Of a stretch of DNA of 64,000 bases, positions 7,249 through 15,737 are shown piece by piece (within the stretch, counting starts at the first letter, position 1; each line of letters starts with the position of its first letter). The translations under genes and the position numbers were made by a program. This DNA comes from Actinomadura flavalba DSM 45200 (GTDB lineage: Bacteria > Actinomycetota > Actinomycetes > Streptosporangiales > Streptosporangiaceae): the NCBI RefSeq assembly GCF_000374305.1, contig NZ_KB894093.1, positions 310,001 to 374,000 of the forward strand. The letters are read 5' to 3'. The notes beneath the pieces are model-generated. The model was not told where the DNA came from. It worked only from the letters and a program-made list of their open reading frames with translations, and did no database searches.

Positions 7249-9396
7249 TCAGTCGCCGGTGGGGCGCCAGTGGGCGGCCGTGCGGGACGCCACTGCGCCG
7301 CCCGCCGCGCCTACCAGTGCCGAGAGCGTGAGGCCCGCGAGGGCGGCCGTTCCCATGACGGTCCAGGAGAATTGGCCGTCGCCGCTCGTCGCGATGAAGT
7401 AGAGGCCGTGCCAGGAGGCGACGGTAACGCCGACGACGGTCGCGAGCGCCATCGGGAATGTCAGGTTCCACCAGGCGACGGTGTGGTAGATGCGGGATCG
7501 GGCGCCGCAGGCCGACAGGGGCGCCAGTGCCGGGCCGAAGCGGAGGAACTCCGCCGCCGCGGCGAGGGCCGCCGCCAGCATGAGGATCGCCAGCCCGGCC
7601 GAGCCGAAGAGCAGGACCCAGTGGCCCAGCGCGACATTCCTGGCCATGCCCACCAGCCAGTTCTCCCCCGGTCGTTCGACGTCCGGCCAGGACAGGGTGG
7701 CGTAGGCGGCCTGCTCGACGCGTCCGCTCTGCCCGCGCCGCACCGGATCGGCGAGCACGACGAGTTCCGAGGGACGCCCGGTCCCCGTCGTGGCGACCCG
7801 CAGGGGTTCGGACGGCGAACTCCGCCACCGGGTCAGCTCGCGCACGCGCGCGTCGTCCGTCGTCACTGGGGCCGGAACGGTGCCGCAGGTCAGCCGCAGC
7901 GCGCGCAGCGACGGGCACGCGCCCGTCAGCAGCGGACCCTGCGGCGTCTCCCGAAGGCCCAGGACCGTGAAGCCGGGTGGCAGTGCTGTGGTGAACGCCG
8001 CCACGCTCCGGTCGTCCAGGGCGGTGGCCTGCACGTGGACGATCGTGTCGCCCACTCGCGCGGTGCTCGCCCGTGCCTCCAGCGCCGGTTCGTTGAGCCT
8101 GCTGACCCACGTCTGCGTCTGCGACACCAGGCCCGCGCCGATCACGACGGCCGTGGCCAGCCGCACCATGACGCCCGGATGCGCGACCATCCAGCGGCCC
8201 GCGACCAGCGGGGAGACCAGCCCGCCGCGGCGCGCGTACCGCGCGAGCCGGACGCCCAGCCGCCGCCCGGCGACGGCCGCGACCGACGGCACGGTCGCCC
8301 ACAGCCCCGCCGTGCCCGCCGCGTACAGCACCGTGCCGGTCACGCCCCGCACCTGCCCGCCCGCCAGGAACAGCACGGCCGTGCCCGCGCACGCCCACAG
8401 CCGCCAGCGCGGCACCGTCCCGGTGAAGGATCGCGGGCGGGTCGCGCGGCCCGTCCGGTCGGCCCGGTGCAGGAGCACCACCGTCAGCAGCGTCACCGCC
8501 GCGCACGCCGCCGCCGTGACGGGAACCCAGGGCGCGAAGGCGCGCAGGTCGGCCGCCGCCAGGACGTATCCGGTGACCGGAAGCCGGACGTCCCGGACCA
8601 TCAGCACGCCCCACGCCATCGCCGCCAGCGCGGTGCCCAGCGTCAGCGGGACCATCGCCTCGCCGCAGTTCACCAGCGCGCGGTGCCGCCACCCGCCGCC
8701 GAGAGCCTGGAGCAGCGCCGTGCGCCGGTCGCGGCTCGCCGACCCGCAGCGCGCCGCGATCACCACCAGGGCCAGCGCGGGCAGCACCACGAGCCCGCCG
8801 AGCGCGAGCAGGAACTGACCGAGCGGACGGACGTCGGCGGACTCACCGACCAGCGTCGGCGCGGCATGGCCGAACCCCGCGACACGGAACCACCCCTCGT
8901 CGCCGGGGTCCACCCGGAGGGGCCGCACGTAGGCGAACCGTTCGGCCGGCGACGCCAGCCCGTCCGGCGCGATGGTCCCGGCCGTCCGCCCGTAGCGCGT
9001 CGCGATGTGCTCGCCCGCTCCGGCGCGCGTCAGTTCCGGCGACAGGTACGCCTCGCCGGGCGCGGGCCAGCGCGGCAGTCCCGGCGGGGGCTGCGCCGAC
9101 GCGGTGAGCGGCGCGATGTACACCACCTGGTGCTGCCGCTCGCCGACGGCGTCGTACCGGGGGCGCCACAGGGACGTCGCGGGCCGCCCGCCGGTGGCGG
9201 CGTCGATGGAGCGCGCCCGGTCCCGGGCGTCGCGGCCCGCGTACGTCGCTGTCGCGGCGAGCCCGGCCAGGACGCTCCCGGCCAGGACGAACGCCGCGGC
9301 CAGCAGCGCCACGAAGCGGACCCGGTCGCCGCGCGAGCCCCGGCCCGCCGCCCAGCCGACGCGCAGCAGCCGGCCGGTCAGCCCCGCCGGGCTCAC
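7249..9396 (-). CDS. ABC transporter permease, FtsX-like
   Basis: This 715-residue membrane protein has an N-terminal helix, a large extracytoplasmic segment, then helices around the FtsX-like signature 'SRDRRTALLQALGGG' and a second membrane half after another extracytoplasmic domain (about 420-570). It is a double FtsX-type permease, similar in plan to exporters of the MacB/LolC or peptide-resistance class. The GTG start at 9394-9396 overlaps the ATPase stop by GTGA, showing translational coupling. Substrate is unknown; candidates are a lipoprotein, a lipid or an antimicrobial peptide. The frame stays open upstream in the ATPase region, but that part encodes no plausible protein. Confidence 0.83.
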   Translation of the reverse strand: MSPAGLTGRLLRVGWAAGRGSRGDRVRFVALLAAAFVLAGSVLAGLAATATYAGRDARDRARSIDAATGGRPATSLWRPRYDAVGERQHQVVYIAPLTASAQPPPGLPRWPAPGEAYLSPELTRAGAGEHIATRYGRTAGTIAPDGLASPAERFAYVRPLRVDPGDEGWFRVAGFGHAAPTLVGESADVRPLGQFLLALGGLVVLPALALVVIAARCGSASRDRRTALLQALGGGWRHRALVNCGEAMVPLTLGTALAAMAWGVLMVRDVRLPVTGYVLAAADLRAFAPWVPVTAAACAAVTLLTVVLLHRADRTGRATRPRSFTGTVPRWRLWACAGTAVLFLAGGQVRGVTGTVLYAAGTAGLWATVPSVAAVAGRRLGVRLARYARRGGLVSPLVAGRWMVAHPGVMVRLATAVVIGAGLVSQTQTWVSRLNEPALEARASTARVGDTIVHVQATALDDRSVAAFTTALPPGFTVLGLRETPQGPLLTGACPSLRALRLTCGTVPAPVTTDDARVRELTRWRSSPSEPLRVATTGTGRPSELVVLADPVRRGQSGRVEQAAYATLSWPDVERPGENWLVGMARNVALGHWVLLFGSAGLAILMLAAALAAAAEFLRFGPALAPLSACGARSRIYHTVAWWNLTFPMALATVVGVTVASWHGLYFIATSGDGQFSWTVMGTAALAGLTLSALVGAAGGAVASRTAAHWRPTGD

Positions 9397-10064
9397 GCGC
9401 CGGTCCGGGCGAGGACGCCGCGGTCCAGCCGCAGGCGGGCGTCGGCGCGGTCCGCGACGGCCGTGTCGTGGGTCACGACCAGGAGCGCGCACCCGCGCTG
9501 CGCGGACTGCGCGAACAGCAGGTCGGCGACGACGTCGCGGGCGACGCCGTCCAGCGCGCCCGTGGGTTCGTCGGCGAGCACGAGGGCGGGCTTCGTGACG
9601 AGGGCGCGCGCGACGGCCGTCCGCTGGCGCTCGCCCCCGGAGAGCAGCGCCGTGGACGTGCCGTCGGCGGGGACGCCCAGGTCGTCCAGCAGCCGCCCGG
9701 CGTCGCGGTAGGCGTCGCGGCGCGGCGTCCCCGCCAGCAGCGCGGGCAGGGCGACGTTCTCCACCGGGGACAGCTCCGGCAGCAGTTCCCCGAACTGGAA
9801 CACGACGCCGAGGTGCGCGCGCCGATGCGCGGCGAGCTTCCGCCCCTTCAGCCGCGTGATGTCGGTACCGGCGACGAGCACGGCCCCGGACGCGGGCTTG
9901 ACGAGCCCGAGCAGCACCATGAGCAACGTCGTCTTGCCGCACCCGCTCGGACCGCACACCGCCAGCGACTCCCCGGCCCCGAGCCGCAGACTCAGCCCCC
10001 GCAGAATCGGCCGCACACCGGCCGTGTGATGCAGGTCCGTCACATCCAGCACCGCTCCGTCCAC
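9393..10064 (-). CDS. ABC transporter ATP-binding protein (LolD/MacB type)
   Basis: This 223-residue ATPase has Walker A GPSGCGKT (about 39-46), a Q-loop with FQFGEL, signature LSGGERQR, Walker B LVLADEPT, D-loop GALD and a switch histidine in VVTHD. Size and motif spacing match the LolD/MacB group that works with FtsX-type permeases. The GTG start has GGAGGG upstream. It is coupled to the permease by a 4-bp overlap. It powers the exporter; substrate unknown. Confidence 0.92.
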   Translation of the reverse strand: MDGAVLDVTDLHHTAGVRPILRGLSLRLGAGESLAVCGPSGCGKTTLLMVLLGLVKPASGAVLVAGTDITRLKGRKLAAHRRAHLGVVFQFGELLPELSPVENVALPALLAGTPRRDAYRDAGRLLDDLGVPADGTSTALLSGGERQRTAVARALVTKPALVLADEPTGALDGVARDVVADLLFAQSAQRGCALLVVTHDTAVADRADARLRLDRGVLARTGA

Positions 10065-10095
10065 GCCTCACCCTCCGTCGTCACTCGGTGATGGA

Positions 10096-10124
10096 CGCCC
10101 GCCCCGCCGGTCGCGGGGCGGGCG
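10096..10124 (-). terminator. Hairpin terminator of the small secreted protein gene
   Basis: CGCCCGCCCCGC at 10,096-10,107 pairs perfectly with 10,113-10,124 around a five-base loop. It starts seven bases beyond the stop codon at 10,132, so it should end that transcript and separate it from the ABC exporter genes. Confidence 0.75.
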
Positions 10125-10131
10125 CCGGATC

Positions 10132-10476
10132 TCAGCCCTTCCAGCCGGAGCACTTGTCCGGCTGGGCGTTCCGCTCCTCGCACACCTGGAGCGTGTAGAT
10201 CTTGGAGCCGGGGCCGGACTCGACCGTCCGCCCCTTACCGGACTTGTTCCACAGCGTCCGCTTGGTGTTGGACGACGCCGTCCGCTTGTACTCGCCCTTC
10301 ACCCAGTTCTTCGCGGCCCAGTCCTTGACCTTGATCGTGTCGTTGGCCTTGCCGGTGGTGTTCCACCCGCTGACCAGGTGCTTGACCTCGCCGTACAGCG
10401 CGGACGCCTGCGCGGCCGGGAACAGCAGGCTCAGCGCGAGCATCCCGCCGCCGACGATCGTGACCCTTCGTGACAT
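10132..10476 (-). CDS. Small secreted protein with two C-terminal cysteines, unknown function
   Basis: This 114-residue protein starts at the ATG 10,474-10,476, which has GGAGAGG upstream; a longer in-frame reading lacks a ribosome site. Residues 1-27 are a signal peptide ending AQASA. The mature domain of about 87 residues is rich in Lys, Trp, Thr and Ser, with a 'TKRTLWNKSGKGRTV' stretch and two cysteines in LQVCEERNAQPDKCSGW that probably form a disulfide. I recognise this general type of short actinobacterial secreted beta-protein but no named function. It has its own terminator and lies between the PadR pair and the ABC exporter. Confidence 0.8.
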   Translation of the reverse strand: MSRRVTIVGGGMLALSLLFPAAQASALYGEVKHLVSGWNTTGKANDTIKVKDWAAKNWVKGEYKRTASSNTKRTLWNKSGKGRTVESGPGSKIYTLQVCEERNAQPDKCSGWKG

Positions 10477-10585
10477 CCCAGTCCTCTCCGCAAATCCCGG
10501 GCCGGTCGCGCCGGCCCGCCGCCCGGTCGGGGCGACGGGGTCCACGTCATCGGGGCGGCGTCTCCGGACCGTCGCCGGACGGTCG

Positions 10586-11314
10586 TCAGGGCGTCGCTTC
10601 GCCGTCTTCGGGGCGTCTCGCGCCGAGGTCGGCGGTCGAGGGGGCGTGGCCGGAGGAGGCCACGGGGGTCGTCGCGGCGCGCAGGACCGTGAGGCGTGTC
10701 AGTGCCGCCGTGGCCGCCACCGCTAGGGCGGGGGCGGCCATCTCCACCAGGACGTACGGGGTGCCGTAGCGGTGGCCGAGGGCCGCCGAGGTCATGCCGA
10801 CGAGGAGGGCCACGGCGGCACCCGCCACCGGGAGGGTCACCGCCAAGGCGCGGATCGTCGGGCGGCGGACGGCGTCGGCGTGGAAGCGCAGGACCGCCGA
10901 GACGGCGGCGAGCGCGCCCGCCCAGGCGAACAGCGCGCAGAGCGCGTATCCGCCGTACAGGACCGCCGCCGGGGTCTCCAGCGGGCGGTCGCGGCCGAGC
11001 ACCTGGGCGAACAGGTCGCCCTGGAGGCCGAAGACGGGGAACAGGCCCGCGAATCCGCCCGGCAGCGCGCCCGCGAGCGCCGCCACGGCGACGCGGCCCG
11101 CGCGCGGACGCAGCGGGACGACTCCGCGCTCGGCGGCCCAGGCCCGCGCGAACCCGTCGGGGTCGCCGCCGACGTACGACTCCGGGTCGCGGCCGTCCTG
11201 GACCGCCGCCGCCAGGTCGTCCGCCAGTTCACCGGCCATGTCGGCGACGTCCTCGGCGGCGACGCCGATCCGGGCCCAGGTGCGGGCGCAGCGGCGGACG
11301 GTCCGGTCGGTCAC
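10586..11314 (-). CDS. PadR-linked multi-pass membrane protein
   Basis: This 242-residue protein has a soluble N-terminal region (about 1-75) and then four or more hydrophobic helices (about 78-100, 120-150, 155-180 and 185-205). The N-terminal helix bundle resembles the HAAS/DUF1700-like segments often co-encoded with PadR regulators, which are thought to pass a membrane signal. The GTG at 11,312-11,314 overlaps the PadR stop by GTGA, so the genes are coupled. I do not recognise a more specific family. Confidence 0.65.
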   Translation of the reverse strand: MTDRTVRRCARTWARIGVAAEDVADMAGELADDLAAAVQDGRDPESYVGGDPDGFARAWAAERGVVPLRPRAGRVAVAALAGALPGGFAGLFPVFGLQGDLFAQVLGRDRPLETPAAVLYGGYALCALFAWAGALAAVSAVLRFHADAVRRPTIRALAVTLPVAGAAVALLVGMTSAALGHRYGTPYVLVEMAAPALAVAATAALTRLTVLRAATTPVASSGHAPSTADLGARRPEDGEATP

Positions 11315-11694
11315 CGCGACGTCCGCTCGGCCGTCTCGCGGTCGCCGTGGCCCGCCAGGACGGCCGCGACGCCGCCGACCAGCCGCTCCCACTCGCCCGA
11401 CCACGCCGTCAGCGCCTCCGCGCCCTCGGGGGTCGGCCGGTAGTACTTGCGGGGCGGGCCGCCCGCGCTCTCACCGAGGTAGGACTCCAGCAGCCCCTCG
11501 CGTTCGAGCCGCCCCAGCGCGGGATAGATCGAGCCCTCGGCGACGGCGTCGAGCCCGGCGGCGGCGAGGCGCCGCACCATCTCGTAGCCGTAGGCGGGCT
11601 CGTCCGCGACGACGGCGAGCAGGCAGAGGTCGAGGACGCCGCGCAGCCACTGACTGCGACGCCGACCCGAATCCGGTGCTGTCATGCACCGCAT
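11311..11694 (-). CDS. PadR-family transcriptional regulator
   Basis: This 127-residue winged-helix repressor has the PadR signature: LDLCLLAVVADEPAYGYEMVRRL, then AEGSIYPALGRLEREGLLES, and the wing with GGPPRKYYRPTPEG. A short C-terminal helix for dimerisation follows. It is coupled to a membrane protein by a 4-bp overlap. A perfect dyad, GGTAGT-N5-ACTACC, begins one base upstream of the start codon and is the likely autoregulatory operator. Either of two ATGs three codons apart may be the start. Confidence 0.9.
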   Translation of the reverse strand: MRCMTAPDSGRRRSQWLRGVLDLCLLAVVADEPAYGYEMVRRLAAAGLDAVAEGSIYPALGRLEREGLLESYLGESAGGPPRKYYRPTPEGAEALTAWSGEWERLVGGVAAVLAGHGDRETAERTSR

Positions 11695-11711
11695 GGTAGT
11701 TCGCGACTACC
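11695..11711. promoter_or_regulatory. Candidate PadR operator
   Basis: GGTAGT and ACTACC form a 6-bp inverted repeat with a five-base spacer (TCGCG) immediately upstream of the padR start codon. A PadR dimer bound here would block the start of its own transcript or translation. Placement fits autoregulation, which is common in this family. Confidence 0.5.
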
Positions 11712-11767
11712 TTGCGGAGCAAGAGTAGCGCGGATGAACGCCTGGGCGGTGGTGGGCCGGTGGGGCG

Positions 11768-12673
11768 TCAGGAGTCGCCGTCGTCCTTGGTCAGGGACGG
11801 CTTGGCCGGGCTCTCGGACGCCTCGTCCCGCTCTGCGCCGGAATCGTCCTTGGCGAGTGAGGGCTTCGCAGGTTCAACGGGGGCGTCTTCGGCGAGCGAC
11901 GGGGGCGTGGGCTCGTCAGGTGCGTCCTTGGTGAGCGAGGGCTTCGCAGGCTCCTCCGGAGCTTCCTTGACGAGGGACGGCTTCGCGGGCTCGTCGGGGC
12001 TTACCGGGTCGTCGGTGAGGTCGTCGTCCTCGTCGGTCAGCAGGACGCCGACGATGGCGCGGATCTTGTACTCCGGGATGGCGCCCGCGCGCAGAAGGCG
12101 CGGAACCGCGCCCGTCAGGTCGACGATCGTGGACGCCTCGCCCTGGCCGGACGCGCCGCCGTCCAGGTACACCGCGACGTGGTCGCCGAGCATCTCCCGC
12201 GCCTCATCGGCCGTGCGGGCGGCCGGCTTGCCGCTCAGGTTCGCGCTGCTCACCGCGAGCGGCCCGGTCTCCTTGAGCACCTCCACCGCCAGCTCGTGCA
12301 TCGGCATCCGCACCGCGACCGTGCCCTTGGTCTCGCCGAGGTCCCACACCAGGTTGCGGTTCGCGCGGCACACCAGCGTCAGCGCGCCGGGCCAGAACTC
12401 GTCGATGAGGTCCTGGCCGTAGGTGCCGAGGTCCTCCACGAGCGCCGTCGCGGCCCGCACCGACCCCACCAGCACCGGCGGCGGCATCTCCCGGCCCCGG
12501 CCCTTGGCCGCCAGCAACGACGTCACGCCCGCGGGCAGGAACGCGTCGGTCGCGAGCCCGTACACGGTGTCGGTCGGCAGCACCACCAGCTCGCCCCGGC
12601 GCACCGCGGAGACGGCCTCGCCGATCCCCCGGGCGCGTTCCACCGGGTCGGAGCAGTCATAGCGTCGGCTCAC
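11768..12673 (-). CDS. L-threonylcarbamoyladenylate synthase (Sua5/YrdC) with repeat tail
   Basis: The first 210 residues are a YrdC/Sua5 domain, which makes threonylcarbamoyl-AMP for the t6A37 modification of ANN-decoding tRNAs. Visible motifs are VVLPTDTVYGLATDA, KGRGREMPPPVLV, PGALTLVCR and PLAVSSANLSG. From about residue 213 to 301 the protein carries an acidic, proline-rich tail built from five copies of a unit like PAKPSLxKDAP plus spacers, which is not part of the usual enzyme or of the classical Sua5 C-terminal domain. The gene follows prmC by 12 bp in the conserved prfA-prmC-sua5 order. Enzyme identity is secure; the tail is unexplained. Confidence 0.92.
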   Translation of the reverse strand: MSRRYDCSDPVERARGIGEAVSAVRRGELVVLPTDTVYGLATDAFLPAGVTSLLAAKGRGREMPPPVLVGSVRAATALVEDLGTYGQDLIDEFWPGALTLVCRANRNLVWDLGETKGTVAVRMPMHELAVEVLKETGPLAVSSANLSGKPAARTADEAREMLGDHVAVYLDGGASGQGEASTIVDLTGAVPRLLRAGAIPEYKIRAIVGVLLTDEDDDLTDDPVSPDEPAKPSLVKEAPEEPAKPSLTKDAPDEPTPPSLAEDAPVEPAKPSLAKDDSGAERDEASESPAKPSLTKDDGDS

Positions 12674-12685
12674 GAGGGTCTCCAG

Positions 12686-13546
12686 TCAGTCGGTACCGAG
12701 GCGGGCCGTGACGAACCTGTCCCGGTCGGTCAGATCGCGGCGGTTGCGGACGTCCCGCCAGCCGTTCTCCTCGGCGAACGTCCAGTACACGCCGTTGCCC
12801 TGGAGGTCGCTGTGCTCGACGGCGACGATCCCGCCCGGCCGCAGCAGCCGCCGCGCGGTCCGCTCGACCACCCGGATCGCGTCCAGGCCGTCGTCACCGC
12901 CACCCCAGAGGGCGTCGGCGGGATCGTGGTCGCGGACGTCCTGCGGGACGTACTCCCACTCGCTCATCGGAATGTAGGGCGGGTTGCTGATCACCAGGTC
13001 GACGGTGCCGTCCAGCTCCCCCAGCGCCGTCGCGAAGTCGTCCAGATGGACGCGGACGCGCCCGCGCTCGTCCAGTTCCTCCACGTTGCGGGACGCGTGC
13101 ACGAACGCCTTCGGGTCGCGCTCGACCGCGTGCACCCGCGCCCGCGGCGCCTCCAGCGCGATCGACAGCGCGATCGCGCCCGAGCCCGTGCCGAGGTCGA
13201 CGACGAGCGGGTCGCGCACGTCCATGTCGCGCAGCGTCTCCAGCGCCCAGCCGACCATCACCTCGGTCTCCGGACGGGGCACGAACACCCCCGGACCGAC
13301 CTTCAGCTCCAGATACCGGAAGAACGCCCGTCCGGTGATGTGCTGGAGCGGCTCGCCCGCCTCGCGCCGCGCCACGTACTCCCAGAACCGCGCGTCGAAA
13401 GCGCTGTCGGGCACGGTGTGCAGCTCGCCGCGCCGCACGCCGTGCAGCGCGGCGGCCAGTTCCTCGGCGTCGGCGCGCGGCGACGCGGCGCCCGCGTCGG
13501 CCAGCCGCGCGGTCGCGCGGGCGATCTCGTCGAGCAGGAGCTTCAT
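12686..13546 (-). CDS. prmC: Release factor glutamine methyltransferase
   Basis: This 286-residue SAM-dependent enzyme methylates the glutamine of the GGQ motif in release factors. It shows the [19 protein letters not shown]-binding loop and the NPPYIP catalytic motif that holds the substrate glutamine. An N-terminal helical domain of about 80 residues docks the release factor. The ATG at 13,544-13,546 overlaps the prfA stop by ATGA, so enzyme and substrate are translated together. Length and neighbours are typical. Confidence 0.96.
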   Translation of the reverse strand: MKLLLDEIARATARLADAGAASPRADAEELAAALHGVRRGELHTVPDSAFDARFWEYVARREAGEPLQHITGRAFFRYLELKVGPGVFVPRPETEVMVGWALETLRDMDVRDPLVVDLGTGSGAIALSIALEAPRARVHAVERDPKAFVHASRNVEELDERGRVRVHLDDFATALGELDGTVDLVISNPPYIPMSEWEYVPQDVRDHDPADALWGGGDDGLDAIRVVERTARRLLRPGGIVAVEHSDLQGNGVYWTFAEENGWRDVRNRRDLTDRDRFVTARLGTD

Positions 13547-14610
13547 GACGCTTGGGCTTCGGCCAGCCGGCGTTCCATGTCGGCGTCGACCAGCGCCTGC
13601 GTGACGTTGTGCAGGTCGCCGTCGAGAACCTGGTCGAGGTTGTACGCCTTGTAGCCGACGCGGTGGTCGGAGATGCGGTTCTCCGGATAGTTGTAGGTGC
13701 GGACCCGCTCGGACCGGTCGACCGTGCGGACCTGGCTGCGCCGCTCCGCCGACGCGGCGGCGTCCGCCTCCTCCTGCGCGATGGCCAGCAGCCGCGACCG
13801 CAGGATGCGCAGCGCCTGCTCCTTGTTCTGGAGCTGGCTCTTCTCGTTCTGGCACGACGCCACCACGCCCGTCGGCACGTGCGTGACGCGCACGGCCGAG
13901 TCGGTGGTGTTGACGCTCTGCCCGCCCGGCCCGGACGAGCGGTACACGTCGATGCGCAGGTCGTTCGGGTCGATCTGGACGTCGACGTCCTCGGCCTCGG
14001 GCGTCACCAGGACGCCGACCGCGCTGGTGTGGATGCGGCCCTGCGACTCGGTGGCCGGGACGCGCTGCACGCGGTGCACACCGCCCTCGAACTTCAGGCG
14101 CGTCCAGACGCCCTCCTCGTCGGGGCCGCCGCGCGCCTTCACGCCGACGGTGACGTCCTTGTAGCCGCCGAGGTCGGACGGGTGGGCGTCGATGATCTCG
14201 GTCTTCCAGCCGGACCGCTCGGCGTACCGCAGGTACATGCGCAACAGGTCGCCGGCGAACAGCGCGGACTCCTCGCCGCCCTCGCCCGCCTTGATCTCAA
14301 GGATCGTGTCCTTGTCGTCGTTGGGGTCGCGGGGCACCAGCAGGTGCCGCAGCCGCTCCTCCAGCTCGCCCTGGCGCTTCTCCAGGTCGGCGGCCTCGGC
14401 CGCGAACGCGGAGTCCTCGCCGGCCAGCTCGCGCGCCGTGGCCAGGTCGTCCAGTGTGCCCTTCAGCTCCCGGTACGCCTCGACGATCGGGCGGAGCTGC
14501 GCGTACCGCTTGCCGAGCCGACGGGCCAGCGCCTGGTCGGCGTGCACGGCGGGGTCGGCGAGACGTTCCTCGATATCGGCGTTTTCGCTGATGAGATCGT
14601 CGAGATTCAC
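13543..14610 (-). CDS. prfA: Peptide chain release factor 1
   Basis: This 355-residue factor terminates translation at UAG and UAA. It has the PAT anticodon-like tripeptide in [15 protein letters not shown] and the catalytic GGQ in [17 protein letters not shown]. The C-terminal KNKEQ-type helix is present. I start at the GTG 14,608-14,610, which gives the family length; upstream in-frame sequence overlaps the rpmE terminator region. It is coupled to prmC, which modifies its GGQ. Confidence 0.97.
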   Translation of the reverse strand: MNLDDLISENADIEERLADPAVHADQALARRLGKRYAQLRPIVEAYRELKGTLDDLATARELAGEDSAFAAEAADLEKRQGELEERLRHLLVPRDPNDDKDTILEIKAGEGGEESALFAGDLLRMYLRYAERSGWKTEIIDAHPSDLGGYKDVTVGVKARGGPDEEGVWTRLKFEGGVHRVQRVPATESQGRIHTSAVGVLVTPEAEDVDVQIDPNDLRIDVYRSSGPGGQSVNTTDSAVRVTHVPTGVVASCQNEKSQLQNKEQALRILRSRLLAIAQEEADAAASAERRSQVRTVDRSERVRTYNYPENRISDHRVGYKAYNLDQVLDGDLHNVTQALVDADMERRLAEAQAS

Positions 14611-14646
14611 GGTTGCGTCCTGGGCACTGGCCTGACGGCCGGTTTC

Positions 14647-14683
14647 GAGCGGCCCGGAACCCCGGTCGGGTGCCGGGCCGCTC
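14647..14683 (-). terminator. Hairpin terminator after rpmE
   Basis: GAGCGGCCCGG at 14,647-14,657 pairs perfectly with CCGGGCCGCTC at 14,673-14,683 around a 15-base loop. It lies 25 bases beyond the rpmE stop and before prfA. It may reduce rather than abolish readthrough into prfA. Confidence 0.55.
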
Positions 14684-14708
14684 CTGGTGGGCTGTGGGGT
14701 CGAACGCC

Positions 14709-14921
14709 CTACTTGGCCCGCTTGCCGAAGCGCTGCTCGAAGCGCGCCACCCGGCCGCCGGTGTCCAGGATCTTCTGCTTGCCCGTGTAGAACGGGTGGC
14801 AGGCGGAGCAGACGTCCGCGCGGATCTGGCCGTTCTCGGCGGTGCTGCGGGTCTCGAAGGTGTTCCCGCACGTGCACGTCACCGTCGTGACGACATAGTT
14901 CGGGTGGATCTCGGGCTTCAT
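14709..14921 (-). CDS. rpmE: 50S ribosomal protein L31, zinc-binding form
   Basis: This 70-residue protein starts MKPEIHPNY and carries the zinc-ligand cysteines in CTCGNTF and [13 protein letters not shown], so it is the C+ type of L31. The ATG at 14,919-14,921 has GGAGAG upstream. Position between rho and prfA matches the actinobacterial order, although a nucleoside hydrolase and a two-component pair intervene here. Confidence 0.97.
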   Translation of the reverse strand: MKPEIHPNYVVTTVTCTCGNTFETRSTAENGQIRADVCSACHPFYTGKQKILDTGGRVARFEQRFGKRAK

Positions 14922-15077
14922 GGGTCTCTCCTCGCTTCGGGGCGGTCGCCGGGCGCTCCGCTCACACGGCCGGTGCCGTGGAAGATGGGGAGTCGTGAAC
15001 CGGTACCGCAGCGGTTGCACACCAAGTGTGCCAGATACCCGAACGTGCCGAGGTCATCGGGCATTCCCGGCACCCGC

Positions 15078-15728
15078 CTAGGCGGTCCGCCCCAGGTAGG
15101 CGAGGACGGCCATGACGCGGCGGTGGTCGCCCTGCGCCGGTTGCAGATCGAGCTTGGCGAAGATGTTCGAGATGTGCTTCTCGACCGCGCCGTCGGTGAC
15201 GACCAGTTCCCTGGCGATCGCGCCGTTGGCCCGTCCCTCGGCCATCAGCGCCAGGACCTCCCGCTCGCGCGGGGTCAGCGCGTCCAGCGGGTCGCCGGTG
15301 CGGCGGCGGCCGAGGAGCTGCCCGATCACCTCGGGGTCGATGACGGTGCCGCCCGCCGCGATGCGCCGCACCGCGTCGATGAACTCGGCGATCTCCGCGA
15401 CGCGTTCCTTCAGCAGGTAGCCGACGCCCTCGGCACCGCCGCCGATGAGGTCGGTGGCGTAGCGCTCCTCGACGTACTGCGACAGCACCAGGATCGGCGT
15501 GCCCGGGACGCGTTCGCGGGCCGCGAGGGCGGCGCGCAGGCCCTCGTCGGTGAAGGACGGCGGCATCCGCACGTCCACGATCGCGAGGTCGGGACGGTGT
15601 TCCTCGACGGCGCCCGGCAGGCCCGTCCCGTCCCCGACCGTCGCGACCGTCTCGATGCCCGCGTCCTCCAGCAGCCGGACCAGGCCCTCCCGCAACAGCA
15701 CCGAGTCTTCGGCGATCACTACCCGCAT
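15078..15728 (-). CDS. NarL/LuxR-type response regulator
   Basis: This 216-residue regulator has a receiver domain (about 1-120; acidic pocket VVIAEDS, phospho-acceptor Asp in LAIVDVRMP, Lys in LLKERV) and a LuxR helix-turn-helix (about 148-205, LTPREREVLALMAEGRANGAIAREL). It starts nine bases after the histidine kinase stop, so the two form an operon and a cognate pair. The stimulus and targets are unknown. Confidence 0.94.
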   Translation of the reverse strand: MRVVIAEDSVLLREGLVRLLEDAGIETVATVGDGTGLPGAVEEHRPDLAIVDVRMPPSFTDEGLRAALAARERVPGTPILVLSQYVEERYATDLIGGGAEGVGYLLKERVAEIAEFIDAVRRIAAGGTVIDPEVIGQLLGRRRTGDPLDALTPREREVLALMAEGRANGAIARELVVTDGAVEKHISNIFAKLDLQPAQGDHRRVMAVLAYLGRTA

Positions 15729-15737
15729 GGGCTCATT

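Noticed and set aside
7249..8692. Extension of the BTAD regulator frame upstream to 8,692
   Set aside because: The extra 510 codons overlap the permease and read as Arg/Gly/Ala shadow. The ATG at 7,153 has a good ribosome site and begins the recognisable domain.
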